Shown here: piece after piece, positions 17,284 to 26,354 of the stretch
Layout: each line of letters starts with the position of its first letter
Position numbering within the stretch: the first letter of the stretch is position 1
NCBI RefSeq assembly: GCF_900095695.1
Contig: NZ_FMIQ01000054.1
Span: forward strand, 1 to 60,512
Direction of reading: 5' to 3'
DNA length: 60,512 nucleotides
Source of the DNA: Hafnia alvei
GTDB lineage: Bacteria; Pseudomonadota; Gammaproteobacteria; Enterobacterales; Enterobacteriaceae
Position numbers and translations under genes: made by a program
Notes under the pieces: generated by a model
What the model was told of the DNA's origin: nothing
The model's database searches: none
The model's input: the letters and a program-made list of their open reading frames with translations, nothing else

Positions 17284-18729
17284 CTATCGTTGCTTATTTT
17301 CACGATCGTAGGCTTCGGCAAGCTTGGTTATTTTTTTGCTCATGCCACGGAAAATAAACAGATGAGCGGGCATCATGGCAAACCAATACAACAGGCCGCT
17401 GAATCCCGCTGGATGCCACCAGGCACGCACATCCAGAACGCGTTTGTCACCTTTGTCTTCAATGGTGAAGGTGAGTCGCCCAAGGCCGGGGGCTTTCATA
17501 CCAAACATCATGGCTAACTGGCGCAGGGGTTTTACCGTAATCACCTTCCAGCCGTCGACCAAATCGCCCAGCGCAAGAGAATCGCTATCAGGTCGGCCAT
17601 AGACCACTTTATTGCCGATCATATCGTCCATTCTGGCGCGGATAGCCCAGAGAATATTGGCATAAAAATAGCCCTCTTTGCCGCCGATTTGCTGCACCAC
17701 GTGCCATAGAGCCTCAGGCGAGGCACTGGTTTCTTGTTCATATCCTGCGTGTTTTGGATAGAAACCATAGCCCGGCCGCCAGCGCTCACGGGCTTCAGGA
17801 TCGTAACCCCAGTCAGCGGAGTTGACGACTTCGGCCTCTTTATCCAACGTGTCTTGCACCGCCTGATCGAATTTGATCAGCGTTTGGGGAATGAGTCGCT
17901 CAATGGCGGTGCTGTGCGCCGGAAGATCGTGCTTCAAACCTTCGATCAACGCACGGGAAATGGTGGTTGGAACCGACGTGATCATACTGAGAAAATAGAC
18001 GGAGACCCAACGGGTTGGGATCGGCAATGGGATCATCCAACGCTTTTTGCCGCTCAAGGCAATGAACCGCTCAAACATCGTTTGATAGCTGATGTATTCG
18101 GGGCCTGCGACGTCAAACACGCGGTTGCCGATGGCGGGATGGTTCAGTAACTCGGTGAGGTAGGTCAACAGATTCTCAAGCGCTATCGGCGATGTTTTCG
18201 AACGCACCCAGCGTGGCGGCGTGAGGATCGGCAGGTTATAAACCATATCACGCATCACTTCAAAAGCGGCGGAGCCTGGCCCGATGATGATGCTTGCCCG
18301 TAGTTCGGTCACCGGAATTCCGCTGGCGCGAAGTGCGTCACCGGTTTCTTTGCGTGCCACTAAATGGCGTGATGAGTCTCCGGTGGGCTGAAGGGCGCCG
18401 AGAAAAATAATTTGTTTCACGCCTGAATCGCGCAGTGCTTCGCAGGTGTTTTTGGCTGCGTTAATTTCACCGGTCACGAAATCATGACTATCACCCATGC
18501 CGTGAACCAGATAATAAACGACATCAATATCAGCCACGGCGGCGGGCAGGGTTTCTGGTTTATGAAGATCGACGTACTGGCATTCAACGCGCGGCCAAGC
18601 CTGTTCACGTAGCCAGTCAATTCGGCGTGCGGCGGCTCTGACTGAATGGCCTTCTTCAACTAATTTGGGGATCAGGTGTTGCCCGATATAGCCGCTGGCA
18701 CCCAGCACTAAAATCCTTTGTGGGGTCAT
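17284..18729 (-). CDS. ybjT: SDR-DUF2867 fusion protein YbjT
   Basis: A 481-residue protein with an N-terminal NAD(P)-binding atypical SDR domain ([16 protein letters not shown] at the start, about 1-290) fused to a C-terminal DUF2867 domain (about 320-475, with [29 protein letters not shown]). The reaction is unknown. In E. coli it is co-transcribed with poxB and ltaE; here the ltaE-ybjT gap is enlarged by a repeat that begins 26 bases before this start codon. A hydrophobic stretch near the C terminus ([18 protein letters not shown]) suggests membrane contact. Confidence 0.9.
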   Translation of the reverse strand: MTPQRILVLGASGYIGQHLIPKLVEEGHSVRAAARRIDWLREQAWPRVECQYVDLHKPETLPAAVADIDVVYYLVHGMGDSHDFVTGEINAAKNTCEALRDSGVKQIIFLGALQPTGDSSRHLVARKETGDALRASGIPVTELRASIIIGPGSAAFEVMRDMVYNLPILTPPRWVRSKTSPIALENLLTYLTELLNHPAIGNRVFDVAGPEYISYQTMFERFIALSGKKRWMIPLPIPTRWVSVYFLSMITSVPTTISRALIEGLKHDLPAHSTAIERLIPQTLIKFDQAVQDTLDKEAEVVNSADWGYDPEARERWRPGYGFYPKHAGYEQETSASPEALWHVVQQIGGKEGYFYANILWAIRARMDDMIGNKVVYGRPDSDSLALGDLVDGWKVITVKPLRQLAMMFGMKAPGLGRLTFTIEDKGDKRVLDVRAWWHPAGFSGLLYWFAMMPAHLFIFRGMSKKITKLAEAYDRENKQR

Positions 18730-18754
18730 AGTTAAACCTAAGCAGATGAGAATG

Positions 18755-18956
18755 TATATCCGTCATACTTCAAGCCGCATTTTTGTTGGCTGCGTTCGCG
18801 AACCCGATAAATCTGCTTGGAGCAGATTTAAGCGTAGTTTACTACGACCCTTTAGGGGCGAGGCCCATGGATGGGCCGAGTAATCACTTACTTGAGTAAG
18901 CTCATCGGGACTCACTCACTTGCCGCCTCAATGCAACTCGAATTATTTTGGATATA
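18755..18956. repeat. Palindromic MITE-like repeat, long form (202 bp)
   Basis: Ends TATATCC...GGATATA, with both flanks matching the 128-bp repeat at 14951 (CATACTT.AAG and CACTTACTTGAGTAAGCTCAT, TTGCCGCC, ATGCAACTC.AATTATTTTGG). It carries an extra segment of about 75 bases in the left arm with two small palindromes, AAATCTGCT-TGG-AGCAGATTT and GGCCCATGGATGGGCC. It lies between ltaE and ybjT. Confidence 0.85.
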
Positions 18957-19016
18957 TTTTATTATTTTAGGATGCTGCCCGCATCGCTGGGATAAGCGTG
19001 CGGGCTATGACTTATG

Positions 19017-20069
19017 TTAGCCGTAAATCGCCTTGGTGGCTGTGGTGCTGCTCTGAGTATTGATAGATTGTTTAAACTCTTTCCATAAGGAAACCAGTTT
19101 TTCTAGATCTGAACGTGAGACGTCGAGATGGGTCACAATACGCGTGACAGGACCTGCGCTCATCAGCACGCCGCGCTCTTTCATCCATCCACCTAATTGG
19201 GCGGCTTCATGCGCGGGGACTTTGAGGAACAGCATATTGGTTTGTGCCCCCGGAGCCATAACTTCGACGCCAATGGCGCTTAGCGCATTAGCCAGCCACT
19301 GTGCGTTATCATGGTCTTCTCGTAGACGTTCAACGTTGTTGAGCAGCGCATAGCGTGCCGCTTCGGCCAAAATACCGGCCTGACGCATGCCGCCACCGAC
19401 CATTTTGCGCCAGCGACGTGCCTGCTTGATGTATTCAGCGCTGCCGCACAAAAGCGAACCAATCGGTGCGCCCAGTCCTTTGGAAAGGCAAATAGTCAGC
19501 GTGTCGCAGTACTGTGTCAGCGTCGACAACGGTACGTTAAGCGCCACCGTGGCATTCATAATACGCGCGCCGTCAACGTGCAGAGCAAGGCCTTTTTCAC
19601 GTGTGAATATCCATGCCTGCTGCAGATAGTCGAGCGGTAAGACTTTGCCGTTATGGGTATTTTCGATACACAGCAGCTTGGTGCGCGCAAAATGAACATC
19701 ATCGGGTTTGATAACGCTGGCGACGACGTCGAGCGGCAACGTGCCATCGGCTGCGGCATCAATCGGCTGCGGTTGGATACTGCCGAGAACCGCAGCGCCG
19801 CCGGCCTCAAACAGATAGTTATGCGCCTTTTGCCCAACGATATACTCTTCGCCACGTTGGCAATGTGTCAGCAGCGCCACCAAATTTGCTTGTGTACCCG
19901 TTGGCAAAAACAGTGCGGCTTCTTTACCTGTAAGCTCAGCGGCTTCTTGTTCAAGCAGGTTAACGCTGGGATCGTCACCATAAACATCATCGCCGACTTC
20001 GGCACGAGACATGGCTAAACGCATGGCGTCACTTGGACGAGTAACGGTATCACTACGAAGGTCGATCAC
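19017..20069 (-). CDS. ltaE: Low-specificity L-threonine aldolase LtaE
   Basis: A 350-residue fold-type I PLP enzyme that splits L-threonine and L-allo-threonine into glycine and acetaldehyde. Seen: MIDLRSDTVTRPSDAMR at the start, the cofactor-contacting HVDGARI block, and the Schiff-base lysine in CLSKGLGAPIGS near residue 197. The start is GTG at 20069, with AAGGAG six bases upstream. It is somewhat longer than E. coli LtaE (333) through a C-terminal tail. Downstream of poxB, which has its own terminator. Confidence 0.93.
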   Translation of the reverse strand: MIDLRSDTVTRPSDAMRLAMSRAEVGDDVYGDDPSVNLLEQEAAELTGKEAALFLPTGTQANLVALLTHCQRGEEYIVGQKAHNYLFEAGGAAVLGSIQPQPIDAAADGTLPLDVVASVIKPDDVHFARTKLLCIENTHNGKVLPLDYLQQAWIFTREKGLALHVDGARIMNATVALNVPLSTLTQYCDTLTICLSKGLGAPIGSLLCGSAEYIKQARRWRKMVGGGMRQAGILAEAARYALLNNVERLREDHDNAQWLANALSAIGVEVMAPGAQTNMLFLKVPAHEAAQLGGWMKERGVLMSAGPVTRIVTHLDVSRSDLEKLVSLWKEFKQSINTQSSTTATKAIYG

Positions 20070-20253
20070 GTACTGCTCCTTAATCCCTCGGTTTGGCGCT
20101 GGCTGACGCTTGGCTTCAACGTGGGTGGTAGATTATTAAGTGATTGGAATAGGATTTTTATAAACCTTATTCTTTGTAGCATGCGCGTTTGTAGACTCAA
20201 AATTGAAAATGATAGATAGCGAACGATCTGCGGCGATGACCGCAAATTAGATG

Positions 20254-20282
20254 AAAAAAACGGCGCAGGATTTCTGCGCCGC
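20254..20282 (-). terminator. Rho-independent terminator after poxB
   Basis: Minus strand: GGCGCAG AAATC CTGCGCC followed by G and seven T residues. It separates poxB from ltaE. Confidence 0.85.
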
Positions 20283-20315
20283 GTTAGTGAGCTTGAAAGA
20301 TAAGAACGCGCGGGG

Positions 20316-22037
20316 TTAGCGCAGCCAGTTAGTTTTGGCTAACTCCACCACTTCGTCTCCACGACCGTTAATAATGGCGCGTAGCATATAAAGGCTGAAG
20401 CCTTTTGCCTGCTCAAATTTAATCTGCGGCGGCATAGCGAGCTCTTGCTTGGCGGTAACCACGTCGACGACGACCGGTCCATCGTGGGCGAAAGCTTCAG
20501 CCAGTGCGCTGTTTACCTCAGAGGCTTTTTCTACGCGAATGCCCTTGATCCCTGCGGCGTTCGCAATGGCGGCAAAATCAGGATTATGCAGGTCGGTACC
20601 ATCAGTAAGATAGCCACCGGCCTTCATTTCCATTGCTACAAATCCCAGCACGCTATTGTTGAAAATCACGATTTTGACCGGCAATTTTTGCTGCGCTAGC
20701 GTGAGGAAATCGCCCATTAACATGGTAAATCCACCGTCACCGCATAGGGCGATAACCTGACGGTCAGGATAGCTTCCCTGTGCGCCTAGGGCCTGTGGCA
20801 TCGCGTTAGCCATGGAACCATGATTAAACGAGCCCAGTAAACGGCGTTTGCCGTTCATTTTGAGATAACGCGCGGCCCATACGGTTGGTGTGCCAACGTC
20901 GCAGGTAAATATTGCGTCTTCGTTAGCCAGTTCGCTGATTTGCTGCGCCAAATATTGTGGATGGATCGGCTGGTCGTCGTTGGACGTCGCCAGTGCATCC
21001 AGATCTTTACGTGCTTTGTGGTAGTGCTCTAACGCTTGATCCAAGAACTGGCGATCGCTGCGGGTTTCAAGTTTAGGCAGCAGCGCTTGGAGCGTTGATT
21101 TCACATCGCCGAGCAACGGTAAATTGACGGCGCAGTGTGAACCGATGCTTGCCGCATTGGTATCAACCTGAACGATGGTTGCCTTAGTCGGGTAAAACGC
21201 ACGGTAGGGGAATTGGGTGCCGAGCAAAATCAGGGTGTCGGCGTTCATCATGGCATGGTAGCCGGAGGAGAAGCCGATAAGTCCAGTCATCCCAACATCA
21301 TAAGGGTTATCCCACTCAACGTGTTCTTTGCCGCGCAGCGCGTGAACAATCGGCGCTTTTATCTTTTCGGCAAACTGAATCAGCTCGTCGTGGGCGCCTT
21401 CACAACCGCTGCCGCACAGTAGAGTGATTTTTTTGCCGCTTTCCAAAATGTTTTTAAAGGCTTCCAGCTCGCTTTCCTGTGGCAAAACGCGAGGCAGCAA
21501 AGGCGTGTGCCAAACGAGGTTGGCATCCTCAGGGGCGGGACGCAGTGCAACATCGCCCGGCAGCACAATGACCGAAACGCCTTTCTTGAGAATGGCCTGA
21601 CGCATCGCCACTTCAAGCGCTTGAGGTAGCTGTTCTGGATTGGAAATTAATTCACAGTAATGGCTGCATTCACGAAACAGTTCTTGTGGATGTGTTTCTT
21701 GAAAATAGCCGCTGCCGATTTCGCTGGAAGGAATATGTGCCGCGATGGCGAGTACCGGAACGTGGTTGCGGTGACAGTCAAACAGGCCATTGATCAGATG
21801 AAGGTTACCCGGCCCACAGGAACCCGCGCAGACGGCGAGCTGTCCGGTGAGCTGTGCTTCGGCACCTGCGGCAAAGGCTGCGACTTCTTCATGGCGCGTG
21901 CCAATCCACCGTATGGTTCCCATTCTTAATAGGCTGTCGCTGAGGCCGTTTAGGGAGTCGCCAGTGACGCCCCAAATACGTTTTACGCCAGCCTGATCGA
22001 GTGTTTTAGCGACTAGGGTTGCAACAGTTTGCTTCAT
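20316..22037 (-). CDS. poxB: Pyruvate dehydrogenase (quinone) PoxB
   Basis: A 573-residue thiamine-diphosphate and FAD enzyme that converts pyruvate to acetate and CO2 and passes electrons to ubiquinone at the inner membrane. Seen: the catalytic Glu in [16 protein letters not shown], the TPP motif beginning [12 protein letters not shown] and ending in VIFNN, and a C-terminal tail corresponding to the lipid-activated membrane anchor. ATG 22037 is chosen: GGGAGGT lies just upstream, and the length then matches E. coli (572). In E. coli it is a stationary-phase (RpoS) gene. Confidence 0.95.
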   Translation of the reverse strand: MKQTVATLVAKTLDQAGVKRIWGVTGDSLNGLSDSLLRMGTIRWIGTRHEEVAAFAAGAEAQLTGQLAVCAGSCGPGNLHLINGLFDCHRNHVPVLAIAAHIPSSEIGSGYFQETHPQELFRECSHYCELISNPEQLPQALEVAMRQAILKKGVSVIVLPGDVALRPAPEDANLVWHTPLLPRVLPQESELEAFKNILESGKKITLLCGSGCEGAHDELIQFAEKIKAPIVHALRGKEHVEWDNPYDVGMTGLIGFSSGYHAMMNADTLILLGTQFPYRAFYPTKATIVQVDTNAASIGSHCAVNLPLLGDVKSTLQALLPKLETRSDRQFLDQALEHYHKARKDLDALATSNDDQPIHPQYLAQQISELANEDAIFTCDVGTPTVWAARYLKMNGKRRLLGSFNHGSMANAMPQALGAQGSYPDRQVIALCGDGGFTMLMGDFLTLAQQKLPVKIVIFNNSVLGFVAMEMKAGGYLTDGTDLHNPDFAAIANAAGIKGIRVEKASEVNSALAEAFAHDGPVVVDVVTAKQELAMPPQIKFEQAKGFSLYMLRAIINGRGDEVVELAKTNWLR

Positions 22038-22297
22038 GAACACCTCCCTTGAATGAATTCAGGTAGCTCGCTCATTGATACTTTCAGTGAGCGAGTGAAA
22101 GTCATGGCGCTGTCGGCAATGCCGAGTGCATTGTCTGCCATCGAGAAGACCACTATACATTTTGTATTATAAATATTGTAGAAATGTTATAGCAATGAGG
22201 CATTACTGAAAGATATTGGTATGGCGGAGGCGGGGGAAATAAGCGGGTCATCAGTTGATTATGGAAACAGGACGACCCTACTTGTTAGACAATGGCT

Positions 22298-23302
22298 TTA
22301 AGCAATAACCACATCGCTGTTTAGCTGGCAAGAGCAGGCGAGTACATACCCTTGCGCGATTTCGTCCGGCGTCAGCGTCATGGTGCTGCTGGTGGTGTAA
22401 TCGCCGCTAAGAATGCGGGTTTTACAGCAACCACAAACCCCTGCACGGCAGGCTGCCTGAATAGGAAGCTTGTTCTGTTCCATCGCGAAAAGCAGCGTTG
22501 CGCCAACCGGTGCGTGATAGGTGTGCAACGGGGTGTTGGTGGTGAGCCTGAGCGTTGCGCCATCGGCGTCGTTATCGGCAACCACTTGGAACTGTTCTTG
22601 ATAGAAGTTTTGTGCTGGAACGCCCAGATCGAGTGCGAGCTGTTTTACCGCTTTCATGTAAGGCGCCGGGCCGCAGGTCATCACGGTGCGATTGGCAATA
22701 TCAGGGCAAATCTGTTCCAGCGTTTCACGCGTAATTCTGCCGGTCAAAAACTCGGCGCTAGCGTCGCTTTCAGCCATCAGCGTTAGCTTCAGCTGTGAAT
22801 AACGCGCATCAAGATCGCGCCACTCATTGGCAAAAATCACGTCGCGTGGAGTACGCACATTGAAAATAACCTGCACGTGAACTTCAGGGCGATTCGCCAA
22901 TAGCCAGCGGGTCATAGACATGATTGGCGTCACACCACAGCCAGCGGCAAGCATCAGGTAGCGATCGGCAGGTGCATTGGCGCAGGTGAATTCGCCTTGC
23001 GCATCGGAGAGCCACAGCTGTTGCCCCGGATGAACTTCCTGCGTGAGCCAGCGCGAACCCTCGCCGTCGGGTAAGCAACGCACGCTGATCGTAATGAATT
23101 TACTTTGCCCCGGAGACGAAGACAGCGTGTAAGCGCGCAGCGTTTCTTCGCTATCACGAATGCTCACCAGCGCATATTGCCCCGGATGATAAGGGTAGAA
23201 ATCGTGGCAAATAAGCGAAATTGTCCAGACGTCCGGCGTTTCCTGATGAATGGAATGCACCTGCATCTGATTAGGGCAGAGGGGAGTTGGCATTGTCATC
23301 AT
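22298..23302 (-). CDS. hcr: NADH oxidoreductase Hcr
   Basis: The 334-residue electron donor to the hybrid cluster protein. N-terminal FAD-binding domain (LRAYTLSSSPG), NAD-binding domain (LAAGCGVTPIMSM, then MTCGPAPYM) and a C-terminal plant-type [2Fe-2S] ferredoxin domain with CRAGVCGCCKTR and a later CSC. It takes electrons from NADH and delivers them to Hcp for nitric oxide or hydroxylamine reduction. It lies downstream of hcp, with a hairpin in the intergenic gap that may reduce its expression relative to hcp. Confidence 0.95.
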   Translation of the reverse strand: MMTMPTPLCPNQMQVHSIHQETPDVWTISLICHDFYPYHPGQYALVSIRDSEETLRAYTLSSSPGQSKFITISVRCLPDGEGSRWLTQEVHPGQQLWLSDAQGEFTCANAPADRYLMLAAGCGVTPIMSMTRWLLANRPEVHVQVIFNVRTPRDVIFANEWRDLDARYSQLKLTLMAESDASAEFLTGRITRETLEQICPDIANRTVMTCGPAPYMKAVKQLALDLGVPAQNFYQEQFQVVADNDADGATLRLTTNTPLHTYHAPVGATLLFAMEQNKLPIQAACRAGVCGCCKTRILSGDYTTSSTMTLTPDEIAQGYVLACSCQLNSDVVIA

Positions 23303-23316
23303 GTTTTCTCAATTCG

Positions 23317-23346
23317 AAAGCCGCAGACCCGAAGGGCTGCGGCTTT
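23317..23346 (-). terminator. Intercistronic hairpin between hcp and hcr
   Basis: Minus strand: AAAGCCGCAG ... CTGCGGCTTT with a TTCG-containing loop. The T run is short (TTTCGAATT), so it is more likely an attenuator or mRNA-stabilising hairpin than a full stop. Confidence 0.5.
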
Positions 23347-23365
23347 AAGGTGACATCAAGTGCGA

Positions 23366-25018
23366 TTACGCGCCCAGAATTTCGGTCATATCCGCTTCAA
23401 CCGTAGAGATGGAACGCATGCCGAATTTTTCATTCAGAATGGCCAGCAGGTTGTCGGTCAAGAAGCCCGGAGCCGTTGGGCCGGTGTAGATATTCTTCAC
23501 ACCCAGAGACAGTAAGGTCAGTAGGATCACGATGGCTTTCTGCTCAAACCAAGATAGAACCAAGCTCAGCGGCAAATCGTTCACACCGCAGCCTAGTGTT
23601 TCAGCCAGTTTCACCGCCAGCATGATTGCGCCGTAGGCATCGTTACACTGACCGACATCCAGCAAGCGTGGCAAGCCTTCCAGAGTACCGAAGTCCAGCT
23701 TGTTGAAACGATATTTACCGCAGGCTAAGGTCAAGATCAGGCAGTCTTGAGGCACGGCGCGGGCGAAATCGGTGAAATAACTACGTTCAGCGCGGCTACC
23801 GTCACAGCCACCTACCAAGAAGACGTGGCGCAGTTTTTTCTGTGACACTAAATCGATCACGGTATCTGCCGCGTTCAGCAAGGTTTGGCGGCCAAAACCA
23901 ACGGTGATCATGTGTTCGATTTCGTTGTATGGGAAGCCTTCACACACCTGCGCCTGAGCGATGATCTGGCTGAAGTCGTCACCTTCTAAATGACGCGCGC
24001 CTGGCCAGCCGACGATGCTACGCGTCCAAATACGGTCGGTATAGTTACCGACGTTTGGATCGATAATGCAGTTGGAGGTCATCAGAATTGGGCCTGGGAA
24101 CTTGGCGAATTCAGTTTGCTGGTTCTGCCAGCCGCTGCCGTAGTTACCGACCAAGTGTTTGAATTTTTTCAGTTCAGGGTAGCCATGCGCGGGTAACATT
24201 TCACCGTGGGTATAGATGTTTACGCCGGTACCTTCGGTTTGTTCCAGCAGCATGCGCAGATCTTTCAGGTCGTGGCCTGAAATCAGAATGGCTTTGCCTG
24301 CAACAGGGCGAACGTTAACGGAGGTTGGCGTTGGGTGACCGTAAGCGTCGGTTTCGCCTTTGTCCAGAATCGCCATCACGTTGAAGTTCATTTTGCCGAT
24401 GCCCATGGCATTATTCAGCAAGGTATCCACGTCGCGCGGCTGAGTACCTAGCCATGCCATATAAGCGTGGAATTCAGCATAAATATCATCGCTGTATTGG
24501 CCGAGTACGTGGGCATGTTCCATATAGGCCGCCGCGCCTTTCAAGCCATACAGGTTTAGCATGCGCAGGCCGTGAACGTCGTCGCCGATTTCTGCTTTAT
24601 CGTTATTGAGCGCGAATTCTTCAGCCTGTTTGCGCAGCGTGGCAAGGTCTGTACCCGCCAGCTGTAAATCAGCTAATGGATGATCAACCTGTGCGTTAGC
24701 GTCAACCGCGCGGCAGGCCACCATCAGCGCATCGCGCATTTCCAACGCTTCACGGGCATAGCCGACGATACGTTCTGAATCGAAGTTCACGTTAGTTAGG
24801 GTAGAGAAGAAGGCGCGAGGCACGAAGTTATCAATATTGTGGTCGATAATGCCCAGCTCACGTGCTTTCAGTGCCCATGCAGACAGGCCTTGTAAGGCTG
24901 CAACCAGCAGATCTTGTAGATCAGACGTTTCAGCAGTTTTGCCACACATACCTTGGGCGAAAGAACAGCCATTACCCGCAGGCGTTCGGATGGTTTGTTC
25001 ACATTGGACACAGTACAT
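23366..25018 (-). CDS. hcp: Hybrid cluster protein / hydroxylamine reductase Hcp
   Basis: A 550-residue anaerobic nitric oxide-related reductase with two iron-sulfur clusters. The N terminus supplies the first cluster (Cys3, Cys6, Cys18, Cys25 in MYCVQCEQ...[12 protein letters not shown]). Hybrid-cluster ligands are visible in order: [53 protein letters not shown]. It acts in the cytoplasm with Hcr. The upstream region carries candidate NsrR and FNR sites, fitting expression under nitrosative stress without oxygen. Confidence 0.96.
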   Translation of the reverse strand: MYCVQCEQTIRTPAGNGCSFAQGMCGKTAETSDLQDLLVAALQGLSAWALKARELGIIDHNIDNFVPRAFFSTLTNVNFDSERIVGYAREALEMRDALMVACRAVDANAQVDHPLADLQLAGTDLATLRKQAEEFALNNDKAEIGDDVHGLRMLNLYGLKGAAAYMEHAHVLGQYSDDIYAEFHAYMAWLGTQPRDVDTLLNNAMGIGKMNFNVMAILDKGETDAYGHPTPTSVNVRPVAGKAILISGHDLKDLRMLLEQTEGTGVNIYTHGEMLPAHGYPELKKFKHLVGNYGSGWQNQQTEFAKFPGPILMTSNCIIDPNVGNYTDRIWTRSIVGWPGARHLEGDDFSQIIAQAQVCEGFPYNEIEHMITVGFGRQTLLNAADTVIDLVSQKKLRHVFLVGGCDGSRAERSYFTDFARAVPQDCLILTLACGKYRFNKLDFGTLEGLPRLLDVGQCNDAYGAIMLAVKLAETLGCGVNDLPLSLVLSWFEQKAIVILLTLLSLGVKNIYTGPTAPGFLTDNLLAILNEKFGMRSISTVEADMTEILGA

Positions 25019-25034
25019 TCTGGGCTTCCTTTTA

Positions 25035-25057
25035 AAGTTGCATTTATTATGCTTGTT
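25035..25057 (-). promoter_or_regulatory. Candidate NsrR operator before hcp
   Basis: The right half AAATGCAACTT matches the NsrR half-site AAATGCATCTT in 10 of 11 positions; the left half AACAAGCATAA matches in about 7 of 11. It overlaps a -10-like CATAAT. hcp is a known NsrR target in E. coli. Confidence 0.5.
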
Positions 25058-25117
25058 TTAAGGGTAGTCCGGTCCAGTGAGGTAAAAAAGGAATTTTTAA
25101 GGCAACTTTAGCTTTGT

Positions 25118-25131
25118 TTGATATAGCGCAA
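25118..25131 (-). promoter_or_regulatory. Candidate FNR site before hcp
   Basis: Minus strand TTGCG CTAT ATCAA, two mismatches from TTGAT-N4-ATCAA. It lies some 80 bases upstream of the presumed transcript start, broadly like the upstream FNR site of E. coli hcp. Confidence 0.4.
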
Positions 25132-25182
25132 GTTAAGTTGTAAGTGAGAATTATTCAGCGGGGAAATGCTAAAACTTTATAG

Positions 25183-25221
25183 GTATGTCATGAGGTTATT
25201 CACCCCATGACATACTTTTTT
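25183..25221 (+). terminator. Plus-strand terminator with no plus-strand gene upstream
   Basis: Ten-base stem GTATGTCATG / CATGACATAC followed by six T residues on the plus strand. The flanking genes hcp and lysO are both on the minus strand. On the minus strand it is followed only by CTATAAAG, so it fits a plus-strand transcript better than lysO. Confidence 0.6.
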
Positions 25222-25231
25222 GAGACGGGAA

Positions 25232-26131
25232 TTATGAGGAGAAAACGGCCATCAGAACCGGTGCGATCAGGCTTAAGGCAAAGCCGTGAACGATAGCGGC
25301 GGGCACTAATTCTAAGCCGCCGCTGCGTTGTAGAACGGGCAGCGTGAAGTCCATGGAGGTAGCACCGCACAGGCCTAACGCGGATGAGCGGCTGCGCTGT
25401 ACCAGCGTTGGGATCATCATAATGGCAAATAATTCACGCGCCAGATCGTTGAAGAAGGCCGCGCTGCCGATTACCGGGCCAAACGCATCGGTCATCATGA
25501 TCCCCGAAAGGGAATACCAGCCGTAGGCAGACGCAATGGCTAAGCCTGTTTTTATCGGCAGTCCCAGCAACAGGGCAGCGACGGCGCCGCCTACCAGTGC
25601 GCTCACACACACCAGCACGGCGATAATCATACCGCGGCGGTTGAGGATGATTTGTTTGAGTGACATTCCGCTATTACGCAGCTGCAACCCGACCAGCAAC
25701 AGCAGGAAAATCAGTGCATATTCACTGCCGTGAGAGGCGTAGCTGAGCCATGGCCACTGCGTTAGGCCGAGCGCAAAACCGCCGACCACCACGCCGCACA
25801 GCTTGAGCGACTCTAGCGCCATGTGAAGACGTGAAGGAAGTTCTTCCTGTTTATGAGGTACAACCCAAGGGCGCTTTTTTTCCAGTAGCAGTAATGCAAT
25901 AAGATTGGCAACGATGATGCAAATAAAGAATACCGAAGCATACTGAAAAATAAGCCACAGGTTTTCACTGAGATTATCGAGAAACGCGAGGCTGATGCCC
26001 ATGAAAAACAGAATGACGTAAACCATCCAGCTAAGCAGACGGTTGATTAATACCACTAAGCTCTTTTGGCGTAGAGGGATTAGGTAGCCGAGCAGAAGCG
26101 GCACCAAGATAATGAGCAGTCCCGAGTACAT
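25232..26131 (-). CDS. lysO: L-lysine exporter LysO (YbjE)
   Basis: A 299-residue inner-membrane protein that exports lysine (DUF340 family). Many hydrophobic helices are visible, plus the conserved motifs GLLIILVPLLLGYLIPLRQ, ESLKLCGVVVGGFALG, FFNDLARELFAIMMIP and GATSMDFTLPVLQ. ATG 26131 gives exactly the E. coli length; an upstream 29-residue extension in the open frame is not supported. In E. coli aqpZ lies between lysO and ybjD; it is missing here. Confidence 0.93.
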   Translation of the reverse strand: MYSGLLIILVPLLLGYLIPLRQKSLVVLINRLLSWMVYVILFFMGISLAFLDNLSENLWLIFQYASVFFICIIVANLIALLLLEKKRPWVVPHKQEELPSRLHMALESLKLCGVVVGGFALGLTQWPWLSYASHGSEYALIFLLLLVGLQLRNSGMSLKQIILNRRGMIIAVLVCVSALVGGAVAALLLGLPIKTGLAIASAYGWYSLSGIMMTDAFGPVIGSAAFFNDLARELFAIMMIPTLVQRSRSSALGLCGATSMDFTLPVLQRSGGLELVPAAIVHGFALSLIAPVLMAVFSS

Positions 26132-26354
26132 GGAAAACCTAAATTGCGGAGAATAATGGCGATACGCTACCCAAAAGGGTTTGGTGAGTAAAGCTTGGCA
26201 GAGGAATTGATAAAACAAGCTGAATGGTTTGGCGTTTTACTCTTCACGATATGAATAGGCAGAAGAAAATCGGGCATCACATCTCAGTGAGTGCTTGACC
26301 AGACAGCGTTTTTTTTTCATTCTCAGATGAATGCATCCGTAAGGGAGAGTATCA

